Origin: Histomonas meleagridis
Lineage: Eukaryota; Parabasalia; Tritrichomonadida; Dientamoebidae
Direction of reading: 5' to 3'
Assembly: GCA_020186115.1 (NCBI GenBank)
Contig: WSYJ01000186.1
Location: 2,835,501 to 2,899,500, forward strand
Length of the DNA: 64,000 bases
The translations under genes were made by a program, and so were the position numbers. Shown here piece after piece: positions 45,812 through 57,054 of this stretch (the first letter of the stretch is position 1; each line of letters opens with the position of its first letter). The notes beneath the pieces are model-generated. The model searched no databases. It worked only from the letters and a program-made list of their open reading frames with translations, and had not been told where the DNA came from.

Positions 45812-48378
45812 CTAAAAAATAAAAACATTTCTGAAATAAAGCAAACATATATCAGATTCATTAATTTTTATATTGTCTTGTAGCAAAAGTAATTTTGCAA
45901 TTCCTTTACTTCTATTTATGCATGCTAAAGTCAATGCTGTCTCAATATTTTTTAATGAAATCCAATAACATTAATTATACTTTAAATTTTAAATACAAAA
46001 TTTGAAAACATTTTGTTAATATTTCTAACATTAATTTTTATTTTTTTATCTTCAAGAAGTAATCTAACAATTTCCTTTTGGCTATATTTGGATGCGTATA
46101 TAAGTGCTGTGTAAAATATTATGAATGAAATCCATAAAATATTTTTAAATACGAAATAGTAAAAATTTTCCTTATATATAATAATTAAACATTAATATAA
46201 TTTATATCTATGTCTTTATGAGCAAGAAGTAACTGAGCAGAACGAGTGCTACCAAATCTACAAGCTTCCATAAGAGCAGTTATAAATTTTTTTATGAGAC
46301 ACCAAAAATATTATTGATATTTTAAAGTAATGAAATAAACATCAGAAAAATAATTTGAAGATTTGCATGATTAATATCGATTTTATTTTGTGCAAGAAGC
46401 ATTTTAACTATATTTTCAGAATTATTTTTAGCTGCATATATAAGTCCTGTTGTTTGTCCTTTAAATGAATACCAAAATTGTGGTTTAAACATGATGCAAT
46501 TAAAATATATATTAAACATAATAAAATAACATCTTTGGCATTTATATCAATTTTTGGATGATTAAGAAGTAAATTAACAATTTCAACATTACTATTTTCA
46601 CATGCAGATATTAATGGTGTTTTAAACATCATTTAAAAATCCCAAAATACAAGAAGAAACATCAAAATTATGAAATAAACTTTCAACAAAATTAAAAAAT
46701 AGTCTTATGATTCACATCAATTTCAGGATGACTAAGAAGCAATTTGACAATTTCTATATAGTTATTTTTGGCTGCATATAGAAGAGAAGAACCAAAATAT
46801 TTTTGTAGATTTTGTACACAAATTAGGAATTAATATCATGATTATATATCATCATTTTCTTGATTAACATCAATTTCATCTCGTTCAAGAAGCAATCCCA
46901 CAATTTCAGTATGTCCCAAGCTAGATGCAGATAAGAGTGCTGTTGTAAATGAAACAAATAAATTCCGAATATTAAGTAAAAACACCTTATTAAAAATATA
47001 AATATAAAATATAAATAAATACATCGTGCATTTATATTTACAGCTTTTTGTGTAAGAATTAATTTAACCATCCTGGTATTACCTAACGTTGATGCCTTTA
47101 CAAGTGCAGTGAAAAATAAATAAAATAAATTCCAAATAAACTCAATAAACTTTGAATATCAAAAATAAATTTTAATAACAAAAAAAGAATATCCCTAGCA
47201 TTCATATCAACCTTAACATATTGAAGGATATATTTCGCAAGTTCTAAATTTTCAGATACTACAGCTGATAAAAAAATATTTTTAGGTAATTCTATTCCTT
47301 TGCTTAGTATATATGAAATAAGTGGTGTATTTCCAATGGTTGCTGCATTATGTATTATTGAATCATTTAACTCCATCCCTTCATTTAGTAAAAAGAAAAA
47401 AAGTTCATAATTATTAGTAAAAACACATTTTTTTCCAAGACTAGTCAAATTTTTAAATTTACCAATTTTATTTTTATATAAATACTTAAAAACTTCATTT
47501 TGATGAAATTTAATTGCTGCATCATATGATGTATAATCAAAAGACAAGTTGCATTCACAACAAAGATCAATAATTTCAAAATTTCCACCAATAACAGCAT
47601 AAGGTGTAACGTGAGATGCATCAGCACCATTAAATAATAAAAATTTAAAACATTTTATTGACCCATATAATGCAGCACAATCAATCAAAGAAAAAAAATC
47701 TGTTCTAGCAACTGAAAACCTTTCGTAAAGAGAAGGAATAGTTTTGTTGATATCGAAATTAGATTTTTCTGAAATTTTAGTTAATTTATCTAAATCATCA
47801 TTTCGAAGAATGAGAGCTATTTTCTTATGATTGACTCCAAAATGAGCCAACATTCTTTGAAGCTTCCAATGATAAGCTGATAAACTTTCAATTTTAGGTA
47901 TAAACTGTATGATAAAAGGAACATCCATCATTTTTTTGATTACTTCCTTTGTCTTATAATGAGCAAAATATAATGATTTTTTGTCACGAACAATATGAGA
48001 TGTGATTAATCCTTGCTCAATCATTCTTTCTAGAAGAAATTCTGATTCGAATAAATCTGCGATTATTGTTATATGATAAAGAATTTTGCTTAAATCACAA
48101 TCAATAAGTTTTTCTTCTCTTTCTTTGGATTCGAATGCCTTCATGTATTGAAAATATACATCTGGGTCTTTTTTTTGCGTTATTGAAAAAATATATATTA
48201 AATGACAAATAATGAAGTTGAAAGATAAAGGATAATCATGATCAAATATTTTAAGAGTTGATTCAACAGATGAACGAACGTTGGAATATTTGAGTTCGAA
48301 TATAATTTCTTGAAGTGATTTTAAACGCGAAATTACGGCATTTTGTTTCTCATCCATTAATTTTTTTAACAAATACAT
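45812..48378 (-). CDS. DUF3447-ankyrin repeat protein, interrupted array (gene A)
   Basis: Block 1 (47194-48378) encodes a ~330-residue DUF3447-type module (LRNDDLDKLTKISEKSNFDI, PSLYERFSV, FSLIDCAALYGSIKCFKFLL) and two diverged ankyrin repeats. Eight further ankyrin blocks follow at 47024-47110, 46857-46943, 46704-46790, 46534-46620, 46364-46450, 46194-46280, 46024-46110 and 45812-45940. Each is 87 nt (29 codons, pattern TAL-x-x-A...EIVKLLL...DINAK), except the last, which runs on to a TAG. None contains a stop. The spacers between them are 83, 80, 66, 83, 83, 83, 83 and 83 nt and contain stops. If all blocks join, the product is ~640 residues; without joining, it ends in the first spacer (about 426 residues). 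The start is ATG 48378 (48357 also possible). It shares a 71-89 bp divergent promoter with the importin gene. Confidence 0.75.
45941..47193 (-). repeat. 170-bp periodic array: ankyrin block plus constant-length spacer (gene A)
   Basis: Spacers (minus strand): 47111-47193 (83), 46944-47023 (80), 46791-46856 (66), 46621-46703 (83), 46451-46533 (83), 46281-46363 (83), 46111-46193 (83), 45941-46023 (83). They start like RATRTTTTT after the Asn-Ala-Lys codons, and share TTTGGAATTTATT about 20-25 nt before the Thr-Ala-Leu codons. Otherwise they differ greatly. Confidence 0.85.
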
Positions 48379-48396
48379 AAACCGCTGTTTATTCAA

Positions 48397-48467
48397 AGCA
48401 AGTACGTTAATTCTATCGGTTTTTTTGAGATTCGGCCGTTAAATGAAACAACGATAGCTGAAGATTT
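48397..48467. promoter_or_regulatory. Divergent promoter of gene A and importin gene
   Basis: About 70 bp holding CTATCGGTT, GGCCGTTAAATG and AACGATAG, all Myb-box-like. The ATG of the importin gene follows 15 bp after the last one. Confidence 0.55.
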
Positions 48468-51041
48468 ATGGATGTTGGATTTTCAAAGCAAACTATCTTA
48501 GAATTATTTGAAGCTATACACTCAAGTGAACCAGATAAGGTAAACTTAGCAAGTAGAATGATAATTGAACTTCAAAAAAAATCAAAATCAGAATTTTTAA
48601 AATTTTGTTCAGAGATTTTATGCGACGAAGCTACACCTTTTTCCTTTTTGATGGCAGCAATATGTGTTGGTCAAATATTATCTCCTAATACACAAATTAG
48701 TTTTGGATTGATTAAGAAATTTTGGGAAAAAGAAGTCCTACAAGAAGTTAAACCAGTCATAAGAAAAGGTCTATTTCGCGGGCTTATGTTTGAGTCTGAG
48801 CAAATTCGGCAACAATGTTCAAAATCATTATCAATAGTTGCACGAGTTGAAATTCCGCTTGGTCAATGGGATGACCTCTATGAAAAACTTATTGAAATCA
48901 TAGTTAATGACACGTATGGTTTCTGGTCCAAAAATGGAAGCTTTCAATGTTTTACAGAAATTTTCCAAATCCCAGAAGCACAAAAAACTATGTTTCATCC
49001 TCCATTTGATCTTCAAAATGTATGTCTGACACTACTTAATATCATCACCAAAATAATATCCACTAATGATGCAAATGATATTATAAAAATTTCAGCAGCA
49101 AAATGCTTAAACTCATTTCTTCGCTTTGCTTTGAGGCTTTTTGATGAGTCAAACTTTAATAATTTCCTTCAATTACTTTCCCAATCTTTAAAAACCAATA
49201 ACACAACCTATTCTGGAATTATATTTGATATTTTGAACCAAGTCATTGAAGTTTTATACAATTCTATTAGTAATGACTCAATGAAACTTATTTTTGATTC
49301 CATTTCAAGTTGCATGCTTTGCGATAACATTGAAAAAGTTGAGCAGTCCATTCAATTATGTACAAAAATTGCGGAAACCGAAAAATTCATTCAACAGAGT
49401 ATCAAAATGTTGAAACATCAAATTTTCCAATTTCACAACTTTACGCAAACAATTGCTGAAACATTATATCCAAAGTTATTTAGTTTTCTTTCAATAATTA
49501 ATGAAGATAATGAAGATATTTCATTATGCTTTGTAGCTAAAGATTGTTTGAATTCATTTGCAAGAGTTGAAGGAGTTGATAATTATATTTCAAGTGCATG
49601 TTTTACTTATTTTCAACAACATTTTAATAGCAATGAAGTCAAATTTATATTTTCTTCAATTTTATGTCTTTTCTCAATTGTTGGAATACAGGAAAATCCA
49701 TTTATTAATGAAAACATTCGAAAAATTTGTCCAATTATTATAAATATATTTGAAACAAGTAATATAATTCTCATAAAAAAATACGCATTAAAACTAATTA
49801 AATCGATTCTATCACATCATATCGATATTGCACAAGAAACATATATCGATTTTATGAATTTTTCTGTTATTGTAATCGCAAATAATAATTATATACTTTC
49901 AACATCTGCAATAAACATTTTGAAAATAATTTTTTCCATAATAAAAAATCCAGATATTATATTTTCCATTTATGAAAATATTTCAACACTTTTGTTTCAA
50001 ACAATTCAACGAAATGATATTTTCGAAGGTAATTTTTTAGAATCAGTTACTAATTGTATAATAAGTTTTATAAATTCGATAATTTCAATTGAACAACTTC
50101 AAAACATTTTTCTTTTGTCATATAATAAATTCATATTATCACTTCAAGTTTCATTTAATGATACATCATCACAAATACGAATCCAAAGTAATTTATGTCG
50201 AATTCTTCGTGAAATAATATTAAGAATCGACGAATTTCCACAAACATTAATTCAAGAAATTACAAATTTACAAAATATATTATTTACTTTAATAGAACGT
50301 TCTTCACCAATTGAAATCGACTCATTAAATACTATTTCCGCATTAATACAAATACAATCGATTGATATAATACAACAAAACTTTAATCGTTTAATACAAA
50401 TTCTTATAAATGGATTAAAAAATGATTCTCCTGAATTTGTAACTTGTGTTAGTCGACTTATTGGTGATATATATAAATCGAATCATAATCAAATGTTTCT
50501 ACAATATATAAATAATTTTCTGGAATTAATTTTTGCGAAAATTGAAGAGTTCATTTATCTTCCTTATAATTCGGTGTCGTTATTCTTTGCTGTTGGCGAC
50601 ATAATATCAGTTTCTTCTGATGTTATTATAAATACTTTTTCATACATAATGAAAATTTTAAGACATTTTATTCACGATATTATAGTTCCTGATAATGATA
50701 TAGAACTTAGAAACATATTATTGTGTACTTTGATTTATGTTCCTAATAAAATTATTGTTTCTTACCCAAATTTAATGGATTTGAAACATAATAAAGTTTT
50801 GTTGTTTTTGCCTATTAAAAAATATTTAGTTCATTTAATGGATGCGCCAGATTACATAAAAGTGTATCTGCTGACGTTTTTGGACGACGTTTTATCAGCT
50901 CCATATGAAATTACATCGATTTTCATGACACAATTACATCTTCCTGAAATCAAAAAAATTTTATATTGTTATGCAGAATCACCTAATGAACATATCTCTG
51001 CTCAATCAAAGAAATTGTTAAATATTTTATTCCCAAAATAA
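48468..51041 (+). CDS. Importin beta-like karyopherin
   Basis: An 857-residue HEAT-repeat protein, close in length to importin beta-1 (about 876). The N-terminus follows the family: an initial amphipathic helix (SKQTILELFEAIHSSEPDKV), then LASRMIIELQKKSKSEFLKF and SFLMAAICVGQILSPN where importin betas have A-x-Q-x-LEQ...F...L and A-x-L-x-x-KN. Repeated helical pairs continue to the C-terminus (LLTFLDDVLSAPYEI). Such proteins carry NLS cargo through nuclear pores and release it on Ran-GTP. Sequence is divergent (many Ile/Asn codons), so I cannot exclude a different import receptor. Start is the ATG directly behind the divergent promoter. Confidence 0.65.
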   Translation: MDVGFSKQTILELFEAIHSSEPDKVNLASRMIIELQKKSKSEFLKFCSEILCDEATPFSFLMAAICVGQILSPNTQISFGLIKKFWEKEVLQEVKPVIRKGLFRGLMFESEQIRQQCSKSLSIVARVEIPLGQWDDLYEKLIEIIVNDTYGFWSKNGSFQCFTEIFQIPEAQKTMFHPPFDLQNVCLTLLNIITKIISTNDANDIIKISAAKCLNSFLRFALRLFDESNFNNFLQLLSQSLKTNNTTYSGIIFDILNQVIEVLYNSISNDSMKLIFDSISSCMLCDNIEKVEQSIQLCTKIAETEKFIQQSIKMLKHQIFQFHNFTQTIAETLYPKLFSFLSIINEDNEDISLCFVAKDCLNSFARVEGVDNYISSACFTYFQQHFNSNEVKFIFSSILCLFSIVGIQENPFINENIRKICPIIINIFETSNIILIKKYALKLIKSILSHHIDIAQETYIDFMNFSVIVIANNNYILSTSAINILKIIFSIIKNPDIIFSIYENISTLLFQTIQRNDIFEGNFLESVTNCIISFINSIISIEQLQNIFLLSYNKFILSLQVSFNDTSSQIRIQSNLCRILREIILRIDEFPQTLIQEITNLQNILFTLIERSSPIEIDSLNTISALIQIQSIDIIQQNFNRLIQILINGLKNDSPEFVTCVSRLIGDIYKSNHNQMFLQYINNFLELIFAKIEEFIYLPYNSVSLFFAVGDIISVSSDVIINTFSYIMKILRHFIHDIIVPDNDIELRNILLCTLIYVPNKIIVSYPNLMDLKHNKVLLFLPIKKYLVHLMDAPDYIKVYLLTFLDDVLSAPYEITSIFMTQLHLPEIKKILYCYAESPNEHISAQSKKLLNILFPK

Positions 51042-51186
51042 CATTAAATTTGTTCCATGTTTGAAATTAATAAAAAGTTATACATTTTAATTTGTTGTGT
51101 TGTTCACCTAAGCATTATGAAAAGGAAATTTGAGTTTTTCCTAGTAAAAAAAAAAGCAAAATTATAATGGGAAAGATCCCAACTTT

Positions 51187-51756
51187 TTACCAGTAACGAC
51201 GTCCGAATTGGAAGCTCATGTATTTGATTCCGGTTGTCTTAACAACATCACCTGAGTGTGGTGCATGGATGCAGTTTCCAGAGCCGACATAGATACCAAC
51301 ATGGGAAACTGGGCTGTAGAAGCAGCAGACATCACCTGGTTTAAGGTTAGCTTGTGTAACTTTTGTACCACTTTGTGATTGAGCACTTGCGGTTCTTGGG
51401 ATTGAGATTCCGACTTGCTTATGGCACCATTGTGTTAAACCAGAGCAATCAAAGGTGTTTGGACCAGCTGCGCCATAAACATATGAGCATCCGAGCTTGG
51501 ATTTGGCATATGATACGATTGTGTCACCAACAGAGTTTGATTCTTTGATGCTGATTGCTTGAACTGGGACATATGATGGTCTTTTGTTGTAGAGGATTCC
51601 AACAAAAAGTGGTGATGAGTATGTTGTGATGGCGACAATTTGTCCTTTTTCAAGTTGTCCAATTGGCTTTCCGAATATTGGAAGGCGGTAGACATCAGTG
51701 TCTTTTGTGATTACACCTGTAAGTGCAGTGCAAGATGCAAGAAGAAGACCGAACAT
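51187..51756 (-). CDS. Secreted NlpC/P60 peptidoglycan hydrolase
   Basis: A 189-residue protein when started at ATG 51756; a TTG-led frame extends five codons further. A signal peptide (MFGLLLASCTALTGVITKD) is followed by a small SH3-like region (~residues 20-75) and an NlpC/P60 domain (~78-189) with the catalytic triad in NTFDCSGL (Cys104), VSHVGIYVG (His152) and CIHAPHSGD (His164). Such enzymes cut the gamma-D-Glu-diaminopimelate bond of bacterial cell wall. Trichomonas vaginalis is known to have acquired such genes from bacteria and to secrete the enzymes against other microbes. Codon use is more GC-rich than in neighbours, as also seen in other highly expressed genes here. Confidence 0.93.
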   Translation of the reverse strand: MFGLLLASCTALTGVITKDTDVYRLPIFGKPIGQLEKGQIVAITTYSSPLFVGILYNKRPSYVPVQAISIKESNSVGDTIVSYAKSKLGCSYVYGAAGPNTFDCSGLTQWCHKQVGISIPRTASAQSQSGTKVTQANLKPGDVCCFYSPVSHVGIYVGSGNCIHAPHSGDVVKTTGIKYMSFQFGRRYW

Positions 51757-51785
51757 AAATGATTTTGACAAACGGTTTTATACCT
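51757..51785 (-). promoter_or_regulatory. NlpC/P60 promoter: Myb box plus initiator
   Basis: On the minus strand, AAACCGTTTG is followed within a few bases by TCAAAATCATTT and the ATG, the clearest Myb-box-plus-TCA-initiator pair in the window. It supports ATG 51756 as the true start. Confidence 0.7.
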
Positions 51786-52850
51786 GTCAAATGACACTCT
51801 CCGATTCAAAATGTTGTGGTTGTAAAGTCAAAAATTTAACCTAGATTTAGGTTTAAGCATTGAATTTTTTGATCGTAGTTCAGAATCATAACCGGCCAAT
51901 TAATTTGTGAAAACAGAGGCAGAATGCCCAAACCGTAATTTGAAAACAAAAATATTATGGAAAATAGTATTAATAAATAATAAATATATAAGTGGGTCAT
52001 AATAAATTTAAATTTTCATTAAAATTAAAGAAAATCAATCTATACTCAATTTATTGAATTATAATAAAGGTAATTTTATAACATGAGTAATTTAGCAACT
52101 CTGATGTATTTTTCATTTTTGGAAAAATAATTAAGGAATTTTAAGGGTCCAGGTACGATCAAAATAAACTTTTTCAATATATTTCGAAAAAACATGTTTT
52201 TGTTTTTCATATATCTCCATGTATATAATAAATTTTAAAATTTCTTGTTGATCCAGAAAATAATACTACATGGACTTTAAGTTTATTATGTTGTTTCCGA
52301 AAAAAGGAAGAAAAAATAAATTAATACAAAATTAATCAATATAATATATAAACCAAATTATTGTAATTTTTTGATAGAAGGATCATATGGTATTATGTTT
52401 TATAGTTCTAGAAATCAAATAAATTAAAACAAATCAAGAAATCCACAAAACAAAATGAAAAAAATTAAGTAAGTCTGTTCAAAGTCAAAATATTCCGATG
52501 ATATTGAATGGTTTATAATATTATCAAAAGATCCTGACAAAATAAACAAAAAAAGGTTAATAATTATGTGTCATTTTGAGACTTGAATTTTTGATTGATG
52601 CTTTTGGTTTTTGGCTTGCAATAAAAGAGAAAGTGATTGGAGCGCTCCAGTGGTTTTATGCAAAAAATGCTCATTATTCTCATTAATTTTATGTTTACCT
52701 TATAGTAAAAACAAATAATATTCAGTTCATGACATAACAATCACATTTATCTCTTTTTTCAGATATAAAAGTTCTTGACTGATTTTAATGAATTATATGG
52801 TTTACTTGATATAAACATGTCAATCATATGGAGGTAATTTTTGTTTTATC
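51786..52850. other. Intergenic, nothing recognised
   Basis: About 1.06 kb of AT-rich DNA. AACCGGCC (about 51890) and AACCGTAATTTG (about 51940) are weak Myb-like matches. No gene or RNA recognised. Confidence 0.45.
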
Positions 52851-53299
<449 letters not shown>

Positions 53300-54179
53300 T
53301 TACTACTAATTATTTTTGTTATTTTAACAAATTAAAATTGAGTATTTAACCGATTTAGTGACAAAATATTTGCATTATGAATTCTTTCTTTTTAGTTAAT
53401 CTAGACATTATATTTTTTATATAATTTCCTCATGAACTATCATATGAAATAATTTCTGGAACTTTTAGATAAATTTAAATGAGAAAAAATGGTATATGAA
53501 ATCAATCATAAATGATCATCTTTACCTAAATCATAATCATTCATTTCAATAAGAAAATTTTGATCAAGATGAAATATGGTAAATAAATATTTTATCTATA
53601 TTTAATTCCGGGGAATGATAGCATAGAAAAACTCGGAAACCCGATTAAAATCTATTCAAAAATAAAAATAATTATAGAATTAAAAAAAAAAACTACCTAC
53701 CAAATTTGGAGATATTCCGATTATAATTTGGGAGATGAAAATATTGATAGCTTTATAAAACGGCTTATTATAATCATCAATTGAAAATGTTTTCTTAAAA
53801 CTCAAAATGCTAAAATAATTATTGGTAATAATGCTAGATGTTATTAACACAACACAGAACATAAAAAAATAAAATAAACAATAATTTGATCCATTTAAAG
53901 AATTTTTTTGGAAAATTATTAAAAACTTTAAAAAATTTTGTGCAAAACAAGAAATTATTTAAAATTTCATGAAAATTTGTTTTCAAGGTAAATGTTTGCA
54001 TTGTTTAGATTCTAAATATTTATTAATATATTAGAATTAAGAGTTTGCACAAAACTAGTTATAAATATAAAACAACTCTCGTTACTCATTGAAGTAAATT
54101 TTATGGGAATGAATATACATTTTAAATGTATTCACATTCCCTTCATTATATGATGATTTTAAAGTAAAATGAAAATACA
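53300..54179. other. Intergenic with an imperfect palindrome
   Basis: AT-rich. At 54105-54141 an inverted repeat (GGGAATGAATATACATTT and AAATGTATTCACATTCCC, 15 of 18 pairs) lies 40-75 bp beyond the last block of gene B. It could mark the 3' end of that transcript. Confidence 0.45.
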
Positions 54180-56624
54180 TTAATTCGCATCTTTGTTTGA
54201 TACATCAATTCCTTCTTGTTGCATAAGTAAATTAACAATTTCTGTTTCATCCTTTTTAAATGCTTTTGAAAGTGCTGTTTCAAACGCTTTGAATAATCGC
54301 CAAATTTTTTTTTGAATTTTTATATTAATTAAATAAACATGTGTTTTAGCATTAATATCAATTCCTTTTTGCTTTAAAAGTAATTCCATTATTTCAATAT
54401 TACCATTTTCAGCTGCATAAATAAGCGCTGTTTGTAATTATATGAATAATTTCCAAAATTTATTTTGAAATCCAAAATTATTATAAAAAAATTGAAACGA
54501 AATAAATGAATATCTTTAACATTAACATCAATATCTTTATGTCCAAGTAATAAAGATACAACTTTAGGTCGATCATTTCTAATTGCTAACATAAGCGCTG
54601 TAAAAAGTACATTAAATAAATTCCAAAAATTATATTGGAAAATAATATTATGAAAAGGAGCATCAAACAAAACAAAAAAGTATTAACATCATTAATATTT
54701 ATTTTTTCTTGCTCAATAAGTAATTTGACTATATTATAACGATTTTTTGAAGCTGCTTTCATAAGTGCTGTTCTAAATTACAAGAATAATTCCCAAATTT
54801 ATTATTTAATATCCAAATAATTAATATAAAAATCAAACTTAAATTAAAAACATTTTTAGCATTAATATCAATTCCTTTGTGCTTAAGAAGTAATTTAACT
54901 ATATCTGTTTGATCATTCACAGCTGCCAACATTAGTGCTGTATAAAATATTTTGAAGAATTTCCATATAATATTTTGAATTATGAAACAAGTGAAATAAT
55001 TATTAAATAAGAAAAACAAAAATCTTTAGCATTAATTTCAATTTCCTTTTGTTCAAGAAGTAATTTCACTATTTCTTTGAATCCACTGTATGAAGCATAC
55101 ATCAGTGCTGACATAAATACTTTAAATTAATTTTAAGTTTCATTTTAAAATGTTAAAATATTAAAGCAAATTTTAAATGTTTATAAAAAACACCCTTGGC
55201 GTTAATATCAATTCCTTTTCGTTCAAGAAGTATTTTGACTATTTCTGCAAAATTTTCTTTGGATGCATATATTAATGCTGTTTTCTATTAATTAAATAAT
55301 AACCAAATATTATTTTAAATTATCAAATTATTAAAATAAATTTTAAATATAACATAAAAATATTTTTAGCATTTACATCTATCCCTTTTTGCTCTAAAAT
55401 ATATTTTACAAGTTCAATATTCCATGAACAAACGAATATATTTTTGAAATTTTGAACTTCTGGAAGATAATACAGCAAAAGATATAAGTTACCAGTTTCT
55501 ATTGATGCATTAATAAAAGAATCATTAATATTCATATTTCCTTCATCTTCTAAGAATGAAAGTATAGTAAAATTATCATGCGTAATACAAGCTATACCCA
55601 ATTTATTAATGTTTTTTGGGTTAGTTTTATCCAATTTTTCCAAATTATTTTCATAAAGATATCTAAAAATATCATTTTGATGGAATTCAATTGCAGCGCT
55701 ATATGCATTTTTAAATGATGAATTGTTTTGTTCACATAAATGAATGATTTCTTCATTTCCACCTGCAATTGCATATTTACCTGTGTTATATACATTAGCA
55801 TTATTCATAAGTAAATATTTAAAACATTTAACAGATCCAAAAAATGCTGCATAATCAATTAATGTAACATTTTTTTTATTAATAAAATCACATCTTTCAT
55901 AAAGTGATGGTTCTATTATTTGATTAAAATCAAATTTTGGTTGTGATGATATTTCTTGAAGTTTTTCGATTTCATCATTTCGAATTACTTTAGCAATTTC
56001 ATTTGGATTATGTCCTTCTTCAATTAATTTCTTATGAAGTTCCCAATCATTCTTTGAAAGTTCATCAAAATTTTTAATAAAATCTGGAGCATAAGGATTT
56101 TCAGCATATAGATAGTCTGAATTTTCTTTTACATTTTTGTAGTGAGCAAAATATTTACTATATAAATTATCAATTAAATTACATAAATCAAATTTTTCAA
56201 TTAGCGTCTCTATATTAATTAAATTTTGCTGAATTAATTTATTTTGAAGATATAATTTTCCTTGAAATTGGATATCATTACTACATTTGATAAAAATATT
56301 TATTATTTTTGAAATAGATTTCTTTCTTTCTTCTTCTTCTTTTTGGATGGATTGTAAATAACTAATATATATTTTGAGATCATTTTTTTGACAGCAATAT
56401 GCATTTAATATGCATTTACATAAAACAACATTGAAAGAATATGGAAAATTTGTATCAAATAATTCCATTGTTTGTTGAATTGCTAACTCAAGATTTTTTG
56501 CACTTAAGTCAAAAATTATTCGTTCCAGTTCAATTAAAAATAACATAGCATTGGACCGTGTCTTTGAATCTTGACTTTTTATATAACTTCCTATGATTTT
56601 ATCATTTTTTATCTGCTTATCCAT
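54180..56624 (-). CDS. DUF3447-ankyrin repeat protein, interrupted array (gene B)
   Basis: Same design as gene A. Block 1 (55365-56624) encodes ~420 residues with the DUF3447-type module (VIRNDEIEKLQEISSQPKFD, PSLYERCDFINKKNVTLIDY, AAFFGSVKCFKYLL) and an ankyrin segment ending GIDVNAK. Seven further blocks follow: 55195-55281, 55025-55111, 54855-54941, 54685-54771, 54515-54601, 54345-54431 and 54180-54278. The first six are exactly 29 codons; the last, QQEGIDVSNKDAN, ends in TAA. Spacers are 83, 83, 83, 83, 83, 83 and 66 nt. The 66-nt one is open and in frame; the others contain stops and shift the frame. Joined, the product is ~625 residues; unjoined it stops in the first spacer at about 433. 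A true ATG (56624) starts the gene. Confidence 0.78.
54279..55364 (-). repeat. 170-bp periodic array: ankyrin block plus constant-length spacer (gene B)
   Basis: Spacers: 55282-55364, 55112-55194, 54942-55024, 54772-54854, 54602-54684 and 54432-54514 (all 83 nt), and 54279-54344 (66 nt). Most share TTTGGAAATTATTC about 20 nt before the Thr-Ala-Leu codons. The second, 55112-55194, lacks the TGG yet is still 83 nt. Confidence 0.87.
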
Positions 56625-57054
56625 TAGTCAATGTAAAAAATTGAGTAAATCAGAGGGCTCTGATTTTTTCAGAAAAATAAACGGCTGTTTGTTTTTGCCA
56701 TGATCGGTAAATTGAAAAAGTGGAAATTGAGATTCGATTAATAAAAACATCAAATTCCTCGTATTGTGCGCTAAGTAAATTAACCAATTCTTGTTCATAA
56801 ACACATTTTAATAATGTAATAATTATTTAAATAAATAAAAATACATATTCAAATTCATTTCTATAGTTTATAATAAAATGATATTTTAGCTCATATACTA
56901 TCTATAAAAAAAATAGTCAGCATGGTTTGAGTAGGTTATATCTCTCTCTTATATAAAAATATAGTGATATTTATATTTTATGTTCTTTATGTAAATATCT
57001 GAAAAAGTTATTATCCCATGTTTTGCCCTTCTATCGTCTTGGCCAGCCTTTTAC
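56625..57054. promoter_or_regulatory. Divergent region with the eS25 promoter
   Basis: The last 30 bp contain CTATCGTC (Myb-like) and CCAGCCTTTTACATG. The CCTTT box at the start of transcription matches the second initiator type described for Trichomonas ribosomal-protein genes. The rest is AT-rich. Confidence 0.5.

Noticed and set aside
45941-47193. Spacers as ordinary GT-AG introns
   Set aside because: No uniform GT at the 5' side or AG at the 3' side, and no ACTAAC branch motif, can be placed consistently across the spacers; reported as unexplained instead.
51187-51756. NlpC/P60 gene as bacterial contamination
   Set aside because: It has a trichomonad-type promoter, lies between eukaryotic genes, and the family is known in trichomonads.
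53680-53862. 60-codon minus-strand frame near the long (TTA)n tract
   Set aside because: Short, ends in a poly-Phe run from poly-A DNA, no promoter or homology cue.
54105-54141. Inverted repeat as a bacterial-type terminator
   Set aside because: Eukaryotic context and almost no loop; kept only as an imperfect palindrome.
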